Assembly: GCF_022201045.2 (NCBI RefSeq)
Contig: NC_068557.1
Coordinates: 30,233,501 to 30,297,500 of the forward strand
DNA: 64,000 bases
Direction: 5' to 3'
DNA from: Citrus sinensis
Lineage: Eukaryota; Streptophyta; Magnoliopsida; Sapindales; Rutaceae
Positions 35,775 through 47,415 of this stretch are shown here, piece after piece. Under the pieces are notes generated by a model. That model was not told the origin of the DNA. It did not search any database and saw nothing but the letters and a program-made list of their open reading frames with translations. How positions within the stretch are numbered: the first letter of the stretch is position 1; every line of letters starts with the position of its first letter. Position numbers and translations under genes: made by a program.

Positions 35775-35931
35775 GGACATGCTCACTTTGTTAAAGTGAG
35801 GGATGCCACTAAAATATAAAAAAACACATATTTAATACATTAGAGACTGTTTTTTTTATCTGTTAGTATATTGAAATATGTGTTTTTTTATTTGTTAGTG
35901 GCATCCTCGCTTTGTTAAAATGAGGATGTCC
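35775..35931. mobile_element. MITE with about 59-bp terminal inverted repeats
   Basis: A 157-bp element whose arms start GGACATGCTCACTTTGTTAA (left) and, inverted, GGACATCCTCATTTTAACAA (right). They stay similar through GATGCCACTAA to AAAAAAACACATATTT, so only about 40 bases are unpaired. It is related to the element at 13531-13901 and fragments near 13335 and 14320. No exact target duplication was found. Confidence 0.8.
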
Positions 35932-36027
35932 ACATTGGAGACTTATTCAACAAATCTCTGTGTTCATACACTCAATTTTATCGTATCTAATACCAATATT
36001 TTAATTGACCATTTAACAAATCACTTC

Positions 36028-36106
36028 ATTTCATAATCAATGAAGGTTAAAAAGTAGTGTATGAATCACTCAATTTCATAATCAATGAAGGTTAAAAACA
36101 GTGTAT
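36028..36106. repeat. 45-bp-period tandem duplication
   Basis: ATTTCATAATCAATGAAGG followed by TTAAAAA..AGTGTATG occurs at 36028 and again at 36073, with one small gap between copies. It is non-coding. Confidence 0.85.
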
Positions 36107-36977
36107 GGACAATCATAAAAGTAAGCAGAAACTGCAATCCGTGGACCAAATATATCGTGAATGGAATTGAATAAGTTTACAAAAATACATGCAATAGAAA
36201 GTAAACACTAACAGATACAACTAAATTTCCCAATGATATACCATATTATCATAATTATCAAAACCACTATAAGACAATCTTATTTGGATTATGATAACAT
36301 TAAGAAGCATCGGTTTATAATTTAGTTCCTTCCAAGTTCTTGAATCAAAATTTCAATCAGCACCTTGTTGACTTTACTAGGCAAAAAGCATCTAGAAATC
36401 CAACTAAAAAGCTTTATTTCGCCACCTTGTCTTAGAGCGCATGTACAAAAACTTTTCCCGAACTCTCTTGACATTCATCATACATCATCATTGCAATCTG
36501 AGTGAATGAGATAAATTAGTATAGTCCACATGTATCTATACTGGCATGAAAATGAAGAGAAGACTAGGTTCAAGTTAAGTCAGAAACTCAGACATGCCAT
36601 TTCTAGGGTCCAATCAACAGAAAATCATTAAAGCTGTTCAGCCATCAGCCAAAAGAAAAGTATTGGAGTTACGTACACAATAATTTAACATGACGAAGTG
36701 AAAAGGAAGAGCCAAATTTCATGCATTATGGAAGCTGTTTTGCAAGATAACATAAATCGATTCCCACGACATAAAAAATATTAAAATAATACGAGAACTT
36801 GCCAAAGAACCTATCAAACTAAGAGATTTACTAAAGCTTAAAAAGTATTTTATTGGTTATATCCAAATCCACAAATTTATACATAGTGTTCAACTTCATG
36901 CCTCTCCACATTCCTTTAAAAAGACAATGTTATTACCTAACCTAATTAGAGTCACTCCATCTCCTGTTGCTTGATCT

Positions 36978-38198
36978 TCATCTAGTCTTGTCTTGCCCTA
37001 CAAAAGGAAAGGATATGCATTCTTTCATTGTACGCCAGAGATAGAGAGATGGGTTTACCAATCTTGGTAAAGACAAGAAATAGTTCAGATAAAGAGGCAA
37101 AAAGATTGTAAAACCTTTGACCTTAGGAGTTCATGTTCAACTATTACTTGCACCTAATTTCTTCTGGACAATGACCCACACATTAGTTTTCATTTAATTT
37201 ATGATTCAGTTTAAATGCCTAGAGAAGAGTATGATTGAAAGCAAGTTTAGACGTGAATTTCCTGCAAATGTCAAATCACCTCAATACGAAGATCAAGTAT
37301 TCTCAAAAGGGTATCCTAATTTCATATGTGTTTAAGATGACAGAGTAGTCCTGATCAAATTACCAATTCAAAATAAGCCCAAAAACACAATTGGTTTGAG
37401 TTGAGTGACTAAAGAGGAAACACTCTTCATCTTAAAACTGTGGCCTTCTAGTCCAAACACAGCCTTCCCTAACTCAAGCACAAATTTCAGTGAACTGAAC
37501 CTTAATTGAGCCCTCAAGATAAAATTATGTGCAGATTAAATAGCGCCTACATACAATGATCTATAAAACAACACCCCACTCCATAGCCAAAATATTACAT
37601 GACCACAGTGACCAATTTCCATGGTTCAAATTAAAGTCAAATTGATAAAAGCAGATCAAATGAACAAAACAACATAAAAAATCAAATCAACAATCAACCA
37701 ACAAACCGAATACAAATAAAACCCGGATAAAAAAATAATTGAATATCAAGCAGTAGCTCAAAACACTGAAATAAAAACATACATAAAAGCTAAAGGAATT
37801 ACCTTCAGAGGTCCAACCATAGCTTCGACGAGAAACAGAGAGCATTGAAGTGAGCAATGCAGAGGCAGTGGCAGTGTGAAACGGCAACATCGTTTCGACG
37901 CAGCAGCTCAATTCCACCGGCGACCTTTCAATTAAACACAAGGATCACTCATTTATCAAGCATTAGCCAAATCAAAACTATATGGATGTATTAACGCACT
38001 GATGGAGATATGAAGAGAGTTGGGTTTTCAAGTTTCTTACCTGAAAAGGCGTTGAGATAGGGGGTTTTGTTTTGGCATTCGAAAAGGAGAGCTGGTGGGT
38101 GCGGCTTTGGGTTTGATGCCTGCAGCAAGCCTGCCCGAGACGGCAGCTCTGGGGGTGGCTGTTGACCGCAGAACGGATCTGGCAGCGGCGACAGACAT
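36978..38198 (-). CDS. NFD6-like: NUCLEAR FUSION DEFECTIVE 6-like mitochondrial protein
   Basis: Three coding exons (38041-38198, 37803-37924, 36978-36997) give 99 aa, the usual size of this family. The Arg/Ala/Ser-rich N-terminus [20 protein letters not shown] looks like a mitochondrial presequence. The core [20 protein letters not shown], then [15 protein letters not shown], matches NFD6, which Arabidopsis needs for polar nuclear fusion and which is mitochondrial. The last coding exon supplies only the final residues QDKTR and a stop (20 bases), with an acceptor TTTTGTAG. Alternative 3' exons are common for this family, so isoforms with other tails are likely; exon 2 could also read through its donor. 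The 806-base last intron contains no obvious gene. Confidence 0.88.
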
Positions 38199-39184
38199 GG
38201 TTTTGGAGTTTATGGAGTTTGGTTGTTCTCTGACTCCGAGGGTTTTGGTTGGGTTTTTGAGGTAGAGGAGATTTTCAGCGCTGTGTATGCTGTCGTACGA
38301 GATTACGGGCAGACGGTATACCACAACCGTTGATAGTTTTTGTGGTGTGCCACGTGTCATTCTGATGTTTAACGATCTTTTATTTTTAAACACATATGTT
38401 TACGTTCTAACATATTATCATATGTACAATAAAAATCTTCTTCTTTTTTTTTCAAAAAAAAAAAAATTAACTCGTCGAAGCTCGAAACCGGTTGTTAAAA
38501 AATTAAAATACAATCACTTAAATTAACCTTGGCTTCTTAGAAGAGGGAAAAAAAAGAAAGAAAAAAATCTACTGTGCCGGTGCCACTGCTCAATTTCTTT
38601 TCTTAGATTTAAAAAAATTAGGAGTAACCATTTCGCCCAACAGTCAAACCCAGTCTGGTCCTATGGGAAATCAGTTGTAGATTCGTTAAGTTCAAAAAGT
38701 TCTAATCTATTTTGATTTAATTAGATTGTGGTCTAAAAAAATAAATAAATTGTCGTCTATAAAAATGAAAAACAAAACTCTAATATTCACACTCCGTGTA
38801 TTTATCATTAGGAAAATAATAATTAAACTAAAAGATGGGCCCACGGAGAGGACAAGAGAGAGAAGAGCCGTTTCTATCTTCATTTTGTCTTCCCTCAGTC
38901 TGAATAGCAGGCCTCTTATCATTATTATGAGAAAAATCACATCAGATAAATATTGTCATGTTGCAAACTCAATTAATTTTCTAAGTAGCCCATTTGGACA
39001 AAGAAGTGCAAGATGCTGGTTTTCCATTTATGATGTGAATCGAAGAAAAATTTCAACAAGTTAACAATGAATCCTCTAATTTTTGGACGAAGAACCAAAG
39101 ACAGCAGAAGGAAGGGCTACATTTGATGTGAATGAGTGTTTATTGATTGATCCCGCGTGCGTGTATATGCATGCCAGTGTCACT
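38199..39184. other. Intergenic sequence between NFD6-like gene and the 152-aa gene
   Basis: The NFD6-like promoter and 5' UTR lie next to 38198. The 3' UTR of the following minus-strand gene ends near 39185. A poly-T/poly-A block is at about 38445-38466. No other gene is seen. Confidence 0.4.
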
Positions 39185-40888
39185 TCAGCTGAGGCATTGA
39201 TCGTTTGGTCTCATCCCATGACCATCATGTGTTACCGTCTTGGTTTTGATTCTGCTTCTGCTCATTTTCAGAAGGGGAATGCAAATTCCATGTCCTTTAC
39301 TCATGTCAGAGCTTGTTCGTCTTATTCTCTCATGTTCTTCGAAACGGATTGCATTTGGGAAGTACAAGCTTCTTCTGTTTCCAGCTTTGAATCCAATTAG
39401 CCGGCCTAGCGATACGCTATTATCCTGGAAGAATGATGCTGTGGACTGACAAACAATTATCCATATGTATTACAAAATCTTGCTTCAATCTGAACTATGA
39501 TCTAGAACAAAATAATTTTTGTGTGTATCTATATATATATAGAGCAGTTTTGCATTATCATGACAAGTCTTTTAATTGATAGATGGAGTTCAAACCGGGT
39601 GGCTTATGCAGCTACAAGGGCTATATCACAGGAGAATATATGCACAGACAAAGAACAAATAACAGTGAAAAGGGAGAAGAAAAGGACACGCTACGCTGGT
39701 AAAATTAATTTACCTCAGTGTCAAGGTTGGAGGATGAGAATGAGGAGAAACTGATTGCGCGGACATGAATAGAGTATGGTTCTTCGGCTGGTGCAGGTGC
39801 AGGTGCCCGAACAGCCTGTGACTGCAAGCTCTCCGTCACTCGAAGTCTCGTGCTCATAATCTCAAGCCCAAGAGGCCACCCAGTTGACATCTCATGTTCC
39901 TGGAAATTTCTCATCAATTAACTCATACTGGTATGCAGATGATAACATTTGCACATGTTTTCATGACTGTTTCCATAGTTTTGAATCATGTAAACCAAAA
40001 GCCAAGCAAATAACTTCAAAAGAACCGGAGTTGACATGAATGAGACAATTGCAATGATTTTACAGAGTTAGTGGTACGGAAAGGCTAATTGACAAGGGAA
40101 ATAGTATCATCAAATGAATCTACAGAAGTTGGAATGAGTAAGATTTTGGCTTATTTCATGATGCTGTTTCTCTGCCTCGCTTCTTCCAAACTTGAACCTA
40201 GATGATCTAAGTACTTCAATGTATTTTACAAAATCTAAATGACCTCTGACTAGTATTTATCGTTCAGTAGAATGCAACATGATCTTTGTATTACGCTATG
40301 ATTAAACATAATCACAGACAATCAAATCTATATATATGTGCATCCAAATTAAATGATCGAAGTACTTATTGGGGGTAGTTGGAGAAAGCACCGACAACTG
40401 TTTTTGTAGCCCAGTCATACAAATATAGGAAGATGGAGAACCCAACTTCAGAGCACGCTAGACCAGTTCAAAAATTGCCATATATAGACACCATTCTTTG
40501 ATTACACATACAGTTCCCAGAGAAATCATATGTAGGTTAAAAAGAAAAATCCATAAGCGAACAGAACATAACAGAACAGACCAGAGCAGATAATATCTAC
40601 AGCTTGTCATGAGCAAGAAATCGAGGAAAGCAACTCGACTTACTGTAACATACACAACAATCAAATAGTGGCAATAGTCATTAGTCAGACAATGTAAAGA
40701 ACAGAGCTTCGACACCACATTCTTGAACAATTCATAAAGGATATTCTTTTCATGAATTTGCTGCAGTCACTCAGTGACAAAATAATCGAAACAAAATAGC
40801 ATATACACAGGATAATCAAAATAGAACAAAAAAAAAAAAATTAATATTAATAATACAGAGGAAATGAAGTACCTACCTCAGTGGCCAT
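39185..40888 (-). CDS. Uncharacterised plant protein, 152 aa, three coding exons
   Basis: Exons 40877-40888 (12 coding bases, MATE), 39714-39899 and 39185-39445 join in frame. Upstream of the start, TTGTGCAG at about 40903-40910 looks like the acceptor of a 5' UTR intron. The product begins MATEEHEMSTGWPLGLEIMS, contains FSSFSSSNLDTESTASFFQD, and continues VSLGRLIGFKAGNRRSLYFP into a basic tail with KMSRSRIKTKT. I recognise the GWPLGL and SNLDTESTASFF phrases as conserved in an unnamed eudicot family of similar length, but know no function. No signal peptide or membrane segment is visible; Ser-rich and basic regions suggest a soluble, possibly nuclear protein (inference). Confidence 0.75.
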
Positions 40889-43800
40889 GGGACTCGAGCA
40901 GTCTGCACAAGGAACCAAAATAGAAGACGAAGTTAATAGTGAATTAGTGAGCATAGAAGTTAGAAATTGGAAATATCAACAGAGAGAAGGTAAGAGAAAA
41001 ATTATTCCTTAAACATGAGACAACAAATGAATCTGCGGCCCACATGGGCGTTGTTCAGCTATTCAAGTCGAGTCACAAGTTGAGTCGTTCATATGCCAAC
41101 TACTACTACGTCATAATTAGTTGGATTAACGACTGATAAGCACATACATTCAGACACAATAACAACGTTTTAACCGTTTAGTTACCGCCATATTTTCAAA
41201 CCAACTAGTCATTATCGGGCCGGGGCCGAAGGCCAGCCCAGCTTGGAATTTAAAAAAAAAAAAAAATCACAATCACTTGAGAAAGAAATTATTGGTATTT
41301 TTAATATTAATCAGTGGATTATGCGAATAACTTGGGGGAAATCGGGCCTTAATTGAAGAAGGTGATCATGGCGTTGGCATGGGTGGGTGCAATAATAAAA
41401 GCGAAGTTGTTGTATATATCTATAACACTAACACCCCGAAGCCGAAGCCAACCTAACTGAGCTCCTCTCAACTCTTCCATGGTGTAGGCCCAGAAGAGCT
41501 CCAATCCATAGAATAATTAAATAAATAATTTAAAATAATGTGGAAGAGAGAACAATTCCAGCGGATACGGATTCTTTTCCTAATTATTGGTGGTAGTTAG
41601 TTTCAACACATTTTTAAATTGTTTCTTTTATTATGATCATATGTTGCATAACTTTGTAACACATGCTGTCGTATACAGCACATTCCCAATGATTTCAACA
41701 TTACAAGTTCAAAATGCTACTCGTTACCGAAAATTCTTGAACCATGTATAAATAAATAATTATATATATGACTAATATATCTTTCCAGCCTTAGCCCTTA
41801 AGTGATAAGAGTCCTTTTATCTTGACTTATCTTGTGACATACAGTATTCAATAACGCTGCCTTTACCTACGTCTGATATGTATAACTTATATCTCAAGTG
41901 ATTTGCACTAATCAATTTTTCTTTTCTTTTCTTTTTTCTTGGTGTTAATTGCGTTTATTTTTATACCATCAATGTGATACTCTTACTACATCTATCAATA
42001 AATGATATATTAGGTATCACATCACTCAACTATGTAACTATAGCATTACTCATTACACTTTTTTTTCCCTCATTTGATGATATATATATTACAAATTTTA
42101 GTACTAACTTGCGATTAGCGAACCCATCCAAAATGTGTAAAACTCGAACGGTAAACCAATAGTCAACTTTTATCTGTATATGAAAAAGAAGAAAAAATGA
42201 ATTGTTACAAAGAAAAGCCCATAAGCCCAACACGGAATCAGACTCTTGTACAGAACGGACCCGCAATTTGGTTTCTCTTGTTGGGCCTCGCTCCTCAGGC
42301 CGTTATTAGACAAAAGCAATCAAATTTTCTGAGCTATTAACCCCCGTACCAAAATCGTAGGATACCCCTATTCGAAAAAACCCAATTAAAAAAATATTTT
42401 TAAATTTCGGTCTCACAATTCATCTAACTTTTGTTTCAAAAACAAGTAAACAACCCTTAAAAAACCTCACATCCCATTCAAGAACAATTTCTCTTTCTAG
42501 ATTTTTTTTTTTCCTTGTTGATACATGCAAGTTGTTCAACCCTCAATTATCAGTTCTATAAGAATGGCAATTTTTTAGCTAAACCAGGTGAAAATTTTGT
42601 AACTTCTTTGAATGATTTAGGTTCTAGAATAGGAGAGATAAAAAGGGACATTAAAGAAAAAGGAATAGCTAATTGAAGATTGCATAGATCTTTTAACTTC
42701 AAACCTAAAATGAAAATTAAATGGGGTCATCAATCTTCTTTGATCAATACTGATCGATCGGAACGAAGCAAAATTAGGCAAGAGGAAGTAGAGAGAAAAA
42801 TGGTTCTTTAGATATGCATAAATATTTGTTAAACAATTGTTTGGAGACTAAATTGAAGTATCATAATTTTTTATTTTTAGTAAATAATGATATTTTACCC
42901 CTCAATTTATCTCTGAAACTTCTATTTTTCAATTTATCACATTTATTTTTAGAAATTATCACTATTAAATAAATTATTAAAATAAGTATTTTCTTTTAGT
43001 TGGGGGCTATTTGAACCCACCAAATTTTTCTCCACATTCATTTCAAAAAAAAAAAATTATTGAAAATTTAAAACTTTAAAAATCTCATGATTTTCTTTTA
43101 CTAATCGCTTTCTCTCTTTACCTTACAATTGCATATTCTTTATCTACTCTCACATTTTACAAACTAAATACTGAATTTTACTCTCTTTTGAATTCATTTT
43201 TTGGTCTTTCTTAATATATCATGATCTCTATTTCATGTTTTCTATATATAAATTTATCTTCTTCATATTTAAGCTTTTATGGTTGGTAAATATTAATTTG
43301 TTGATATTCATTAACTGCATGGTTGATAAAAATTTATTGAAGTTCATTTTAAAACGATGGATCTTGTTCCTCTTAATTAGTAATACTAATTACTTATAAC
43401 TATAAGGATATATTTGAATGAATTAATAATAATTTGTGAAAAACAAGTGAAGGTTTCTTCTAGAATCTTTCACACTTCCAGATAAAACTGAAATAAAGAG
43501 TTGCAGATATATATGAAGTACTAAATACAGGCCCGGTATGAATACAGAGAGCTAAACGATTAATTTTGTCCTATATATATATATATATATAGATGCAAGT
43601 ATCTGTGAGTAAATCAAATTTAGTACAAAACATGACATTTTGATCCACCCACTTCAATATTTTAAAATCGTGAGCTTCTCAGTAGGTAGTTATTAAATTT
43701 CATCTCATGCACGCCCCTTTTTTTTAATTTCAGTTTGCAGTTTTCTTCTTTCCTTTTTTTTTAATCTACGTTTCACTGAAAGATGCTGCTGAACACAACA

Positions 43801-45696
43801 AGTTCAGAAATGATGAAATAGAGAGTGGGGGAACAACTACGAGTGGGTGGGTATGATGATGGCTAGTGCTAGTGTTAGTTAATTAATTAGTCAACTAAAA
43901 TGTATAACCTCAAATGCAGAACTGCTTCTTCTTCTTCTTTGATTTTCATTCTTCTACAAATTACACGTTCCTATTTTTTCCATCAATTTCTGTCCTTTGT
44001 AAAGACATTTAGTAGAGAGTTGTGACAACTGGGGCAATCAAATATCATTTGGGTTCGTGTTAGTTGGGTAATTAGGAATTAGGGCCACATATATTCCTTT
44101 TTTTTTTTTTTTTTTTTGGTTACCATTTTCAATTGATTCGTTAAAACCTAACTTTGAAGTTTGAATCATATATAACCGAATTCCCTTCTAAAATGACAAA
44201 GATTAGTCAAAAGGGCAAAGCCAAAAATAAAGTTAAAGAAAGGCAAAGTCATCCCCGTCGATCACGGAAGAAGACAAACGCAAGGGGTGCATAATTTTTG
44301 TTTCTTTTTTAATCGCTCCCCTATTTTGAATATTTACTCCTCGATCCCTTATACTAAGTGACTTTTTGTTACGAATGAAAATGAAATGGCACGGTGGCCC
44401 TACGAGCCCTATCTGCGGCAGAGGCAGAGGCAGTGGTTGCCAGTGGGTTACCAATTCAGTACTCTATAAGTGTTTTGGTGGATAGTAGATGGGGACACCC
44501 TTCTAATTAATTGTTGCCGAGCTGATATTGACTTGACAGTTATTCTATCTCTCTCAACCAAATTTCCAAGCACTAGAAAAACGGATTTTATGAAAAATTA
44601 GTTCACATTTTTGTGGATTATTATTATTAGACTGGCTTGGTTCAGTCACTAGGAAGCTAGACTGGTAGAGTCTTGGGCGCCCCAAACGGGTTCTCAATCC
44701 CTCACAGTAATGTTACGGTGATTAAAGTCCTAATGAATAGATAAACATGAACGTAGCTATAGATTATATATATATATTTTTTTGGCTTTACAAATGGATG
44801 TAGATAAACATTTAATAATTAAAGCTATAGATTATAATTGAAGGCCTGATGAATAGATAAACATTTAAGTCACATATTTATGAATATATTATTAGTTATG
44901 AGGTTTAATAATTTTACTAACTTTTTAGAAAGATACGATTGAGAATTACGAAATAAGAATATAATACTAATTAAATCTTAGGTGCATGTGATAGAAGATT
45001 AAAAAGAGTTGAGTCCAGATCAGTTCTAACACTAGATGTAAATCTTTAATAATAGAACACGGCTTGCCATAATAATTAGTTACATACCTAGCTAAGCAAT
45101 AAGCATGCAGGATGAAGCAGTGTTTACGTCACATGTTTTTATCAATTCGCACTACTATGTGTCCACAATTAATCAATTATACAATTTCCTTTTAAAGCTA
45201 GCAAAAGCAAATAGGACGACGGTATCTTCTATCTCGGTGCTTTTGGATATATTAATTTTATCATAGAGTTTTTATAAAAAGAAGAGAAAAAGCATTATTT
45301 GCCTTCCGCTTAATTTGGCATTCTGCTTTCAGATCGGATGTAATTCAAATTAAAATTGTTCAAACACATGCTTTTGTCGATCACATAGATGTGAATAGAG
45401 AGATACCAGCACGCACATCTTGAAGAGACAGTAGCAAGTGCTGTAATTTAGTGCCTACAAACTTAGGCACTGTCTATACGTTTGAAAAATGAAACTGAAA
45501 TTTGCGGTGCTCGGCGCTAGGTGCTGGCCAACGCATATTTTCATTGTGTAGCACGGCAAATCACAGAAGCCCTTGGTTTCAAACTTGGAATTCAATTCTT
45601 GTTGCGATTTTTGTCCTTTATTAGGAGTTAAAAAAATTTTCCCCCGTCAAAACGGAAGACAAATCCAATGGTGGTAAGGATTAAGGGATATATACA

Positions 45697-45703
<7 letters not shown>

Positions 45704-45731
<28 letters not shown>
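45704..45731. repeat. (TA)n microsatellite
   Basis: About 14 TA units preceded by a short GT run. Non-coding. Confidence 0.95.
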
Positions 45732-45734
<3 letters not shown>

Positions 45735-46178
45735 AACAAAAAGGAAACATCATGTATATATCCTCCACTCATTTTTTGGACTGCTTGGATGGTGATGTGT
45801 GTGTGTATGCACCGACAAGGTTGAAGCTCTTAGTTAGAGCAGATGCGAAAATATACATTAGACCCAATATCAATTAGGCCTTGCTTTGCATCGGCAGTTA
45901 TCAGATAATAAAAGTTAAAAATAATTAAATTTTAACTAAGTAAGGAGACTGATTGAGATGATGCTGCTGCATGCATAGACTCCAACTCCTTCTACCAATT
46001 AATTAAACCGAAAGCTTTGCTTTTACAATTTTGTAAACCATGAGGAACACACAAAGACCAAATCAAAGTAAAGACTGAAGATCTATCTCCTATTAATTAC
46101 TGCTACTAAATTGAGCTGATAAAAATTATGCGGTAACTTGAAATTACAATCTTGAGCTGAAATAAACAGAAAAACTAG

Positions 46179-46201
46179 ATATATATATATATATATATAT
46201 T
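46179..46201. repeat. (AT)n microsatellite
   Basis: About 11 AT units, roughly 270 bases beyond the 3' end of the E6-like gene. Non-coding. Confidence 0.93.
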
Positions 46202-46470
46202 AAGTAAAAGTATACACTTTATTAATTAATTTTCAATGTTCATAAACAAAGACAAAACAAGCTTATAAATTTCATACCTTAGCTTTTTCAAAGCAGCATG
46301 AGTGATGAGACTATGCAAACCCCGAAAGTACACGATAACAAAATGAACAACAAGAAAGCCCAGATATAATAAAATAAATCTATTTGCTTACTCTTTCCTA
46401 TTAATTAAACATAACTTAGCATCTGATCAACACCACGCACATAATTGTAGACCGGCTAGAGGCATCATGT

Positions 46471-47310
46471 TCAGGGGAGTTCATCAAACTCGTTCTCTTC
46501 ATTCTGGAAGTTGTTGTTATTGTACTCGTAAGTGTTCTCATTGTAGTAACCCCTCGAATTCTGCTGCTGCTGGTACTGATTTGGATTGTAATTTTTCTCG
46601 TTGTTGACGTCGTAATAGTACTTGCCATTCTCCAAAAACCTCGTGTCACTCATCCCTTTCTTCTCAGCATTATTGTTGTTGTAACTGTTCTGGTTGCTTC
46701 TGTAGCCACTTTCTTGGAATTTCGAGTCACCCAACCTCTCTTGCTCTGTCTGAAAACCGTTGTTGTTGTAATAGTATCTGTTGTTATTGAAGTTGTACTT
46801 GTTAGGGTTGTTGTAGCTGGTGGTGGGAGTTTTGTAGGGTTCAAAAGTTCCGGTGGGGGTGCTGGTAATGGGGGTTGTGTAGGGTTCGTATTGCACGGCG
46901 GCGGAGGTGGTCGGAGTAGTGTAAGGTTCGAAGGTTCCGGTGGGGGTGCTAGTGATGGGGGTGGTGTAAGGCTCGTATTTGACGTCAGCAGCAGAGGTTG
47001 TGGTGGGGAACTGATCATTATTCTTTTGGCCGTACAACCCGTAGCCGTTTTGAGTCTCTGGGATGAAAGTCGGCTCTTGTTGTTTGTTGAGTGCTGTCGT
47101 CTTTTGGGTCTCGGGTACAAAGCTCGTAGGCTCTTGCTGTTGCTTGCTCAAGCTTTGTTGCTCTTTGTTGTCGGGTGTCACTTGAACATAGTTGTTGCTG
47201 CTGGAGCTTGGAACTTTGCTGAAGAACTGGCTTTCTCTGGCATGAACTTGCACAGAGAGGAATGCCAGTAGACAAATGAAACTGACGAGTTTTGCTGCAG
47301 AAAGAGCCAT
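46471..47310 (-). CDS. E6-like: E6-like secreted cell-wall protein
   Basis: An intronless 279-aa protein resembling cotton fibre protein E6. A signal peptide spans residues 1 to about 24 (MALSAAKLVSFICLLAFLSV, cleavage after VHA). Family landmarks are visible: FVPETQ and FIPETQNGYGLYG, then MSDTRFLENGKYYYDV near residue 220. The rest is extremely rich in Asn, Tyr, Gln, Thr and Pro. A 29-residue unit (KYEPYTTPITSTPTGTFEPY...) is tandemly repeated. The start is the ATG at 47310; the open frame runs four codons further only to a TTG. A TATA box lies about 100 bases upstream. E6 is strongly expressed in elongating fibres and secondary-wall tissue, but its molecular role is unknown. Confidence 0.93.
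   Translation of the reverse strand: MALSAAKLVSFICLLAFLSVQVHARESQFFSKVPSSSSNNYVQVTPDNKEQQSLSKQQQEPTSFVPETQKTTALNKQQEPTFIPETQNGYGLYGQKNNDQFPTTTSAADVKYEPYTTPITSTPTGTFEPYTTPTTSAAVQYEPYTTPITSTPTGTFEPYKTPTTSYNNPNKYNFNNNRYYYNNNGFQTEQERLGDSKFQESGYRSNQNSYNNNNAEKKGMSDTRFLENGKYYYDVNNEKNYNPNQYQQQQNSRGYYNENTYEYNNNNFQNEENEFDELP
46826..47000 (-). repeat. 87-bp tandem duplication inside the E6-like gene
   Basis: Two in-frame 87-bp units encode near-identical 29-residue peptides; for example the GTTCCGGTGGGGGTGCT block recurs at 46847 and 46934. They differ by AAVQ versus ADVK at the starts and TTPTTS versus KTPTTS at the ends. Confidence 0.85.
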
Positions 47311-47405
47311 GAGTAATGGCAAAGGTGTGGGAAAGGATACAATTCTAGACTGTCTAGTAGTAATGGCCTGGCCGCCTGGGAGCTAAAGCTTTGCTTATAC
47401 AATAT

Positions 47406-47415
47406 CTTTATATAG
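47406..47415 (-). promoter_or_regulatory. TATA box of the E6-like gene
   Basis: Minus strand CTATATAAAG about 97 bases upstream of the start codon, a strong plant TATA consensus. It predicts a leader of about 65 bases. Confidence 0.6.

Larger units (their letters stand above)
34736..36977. other. Convergent intergenic region with a MITE and local duplications
   Basis: The 3' UTR of the OB-fold gene probably runs to about 34940; that of the NFD6-like gene lies at the other end. Between them are the MITE at 35775-35931, a diverged 54-bp direct repeat flanking it (35701-35756 and 35969-36022), and a 45-bp-period tandem pair (36028-36106). Short frames at 35095-35425 are not supported. Confidence 0.5.
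40889..46470. other. Long AT-rich intergenic region
   Basis: No gene can be supported over 5.5 kb. Upstream sequence of the 152-aa gene occupies the first part. Microsatellites: (TA)n at 43574-43590, 45704-45731 and 46179-46201; a T run at 44098-44118. A block at about 44637-44720 with AAGCTAGACTGG and GGTTCTCAATCCC resembles pol III A and B boxes and may be a SINE remnant. Frames at 41974, 44233 and 45668 are short and random-looking. Confidence 0.5.

Noticed and set aside
44637-44720. Pol III box-like block as a definite SINE
   Set aside because: Only two weak box matches, with no poly-A tail or target duplication found.
46650-47271. Gly-rich and Pro-rich frames on both strands over the E6-like gene
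   Set aside because: They are out-of-frame shadows of the low-complexity E6 coding sequence, which has a signal peptide and family motifs.
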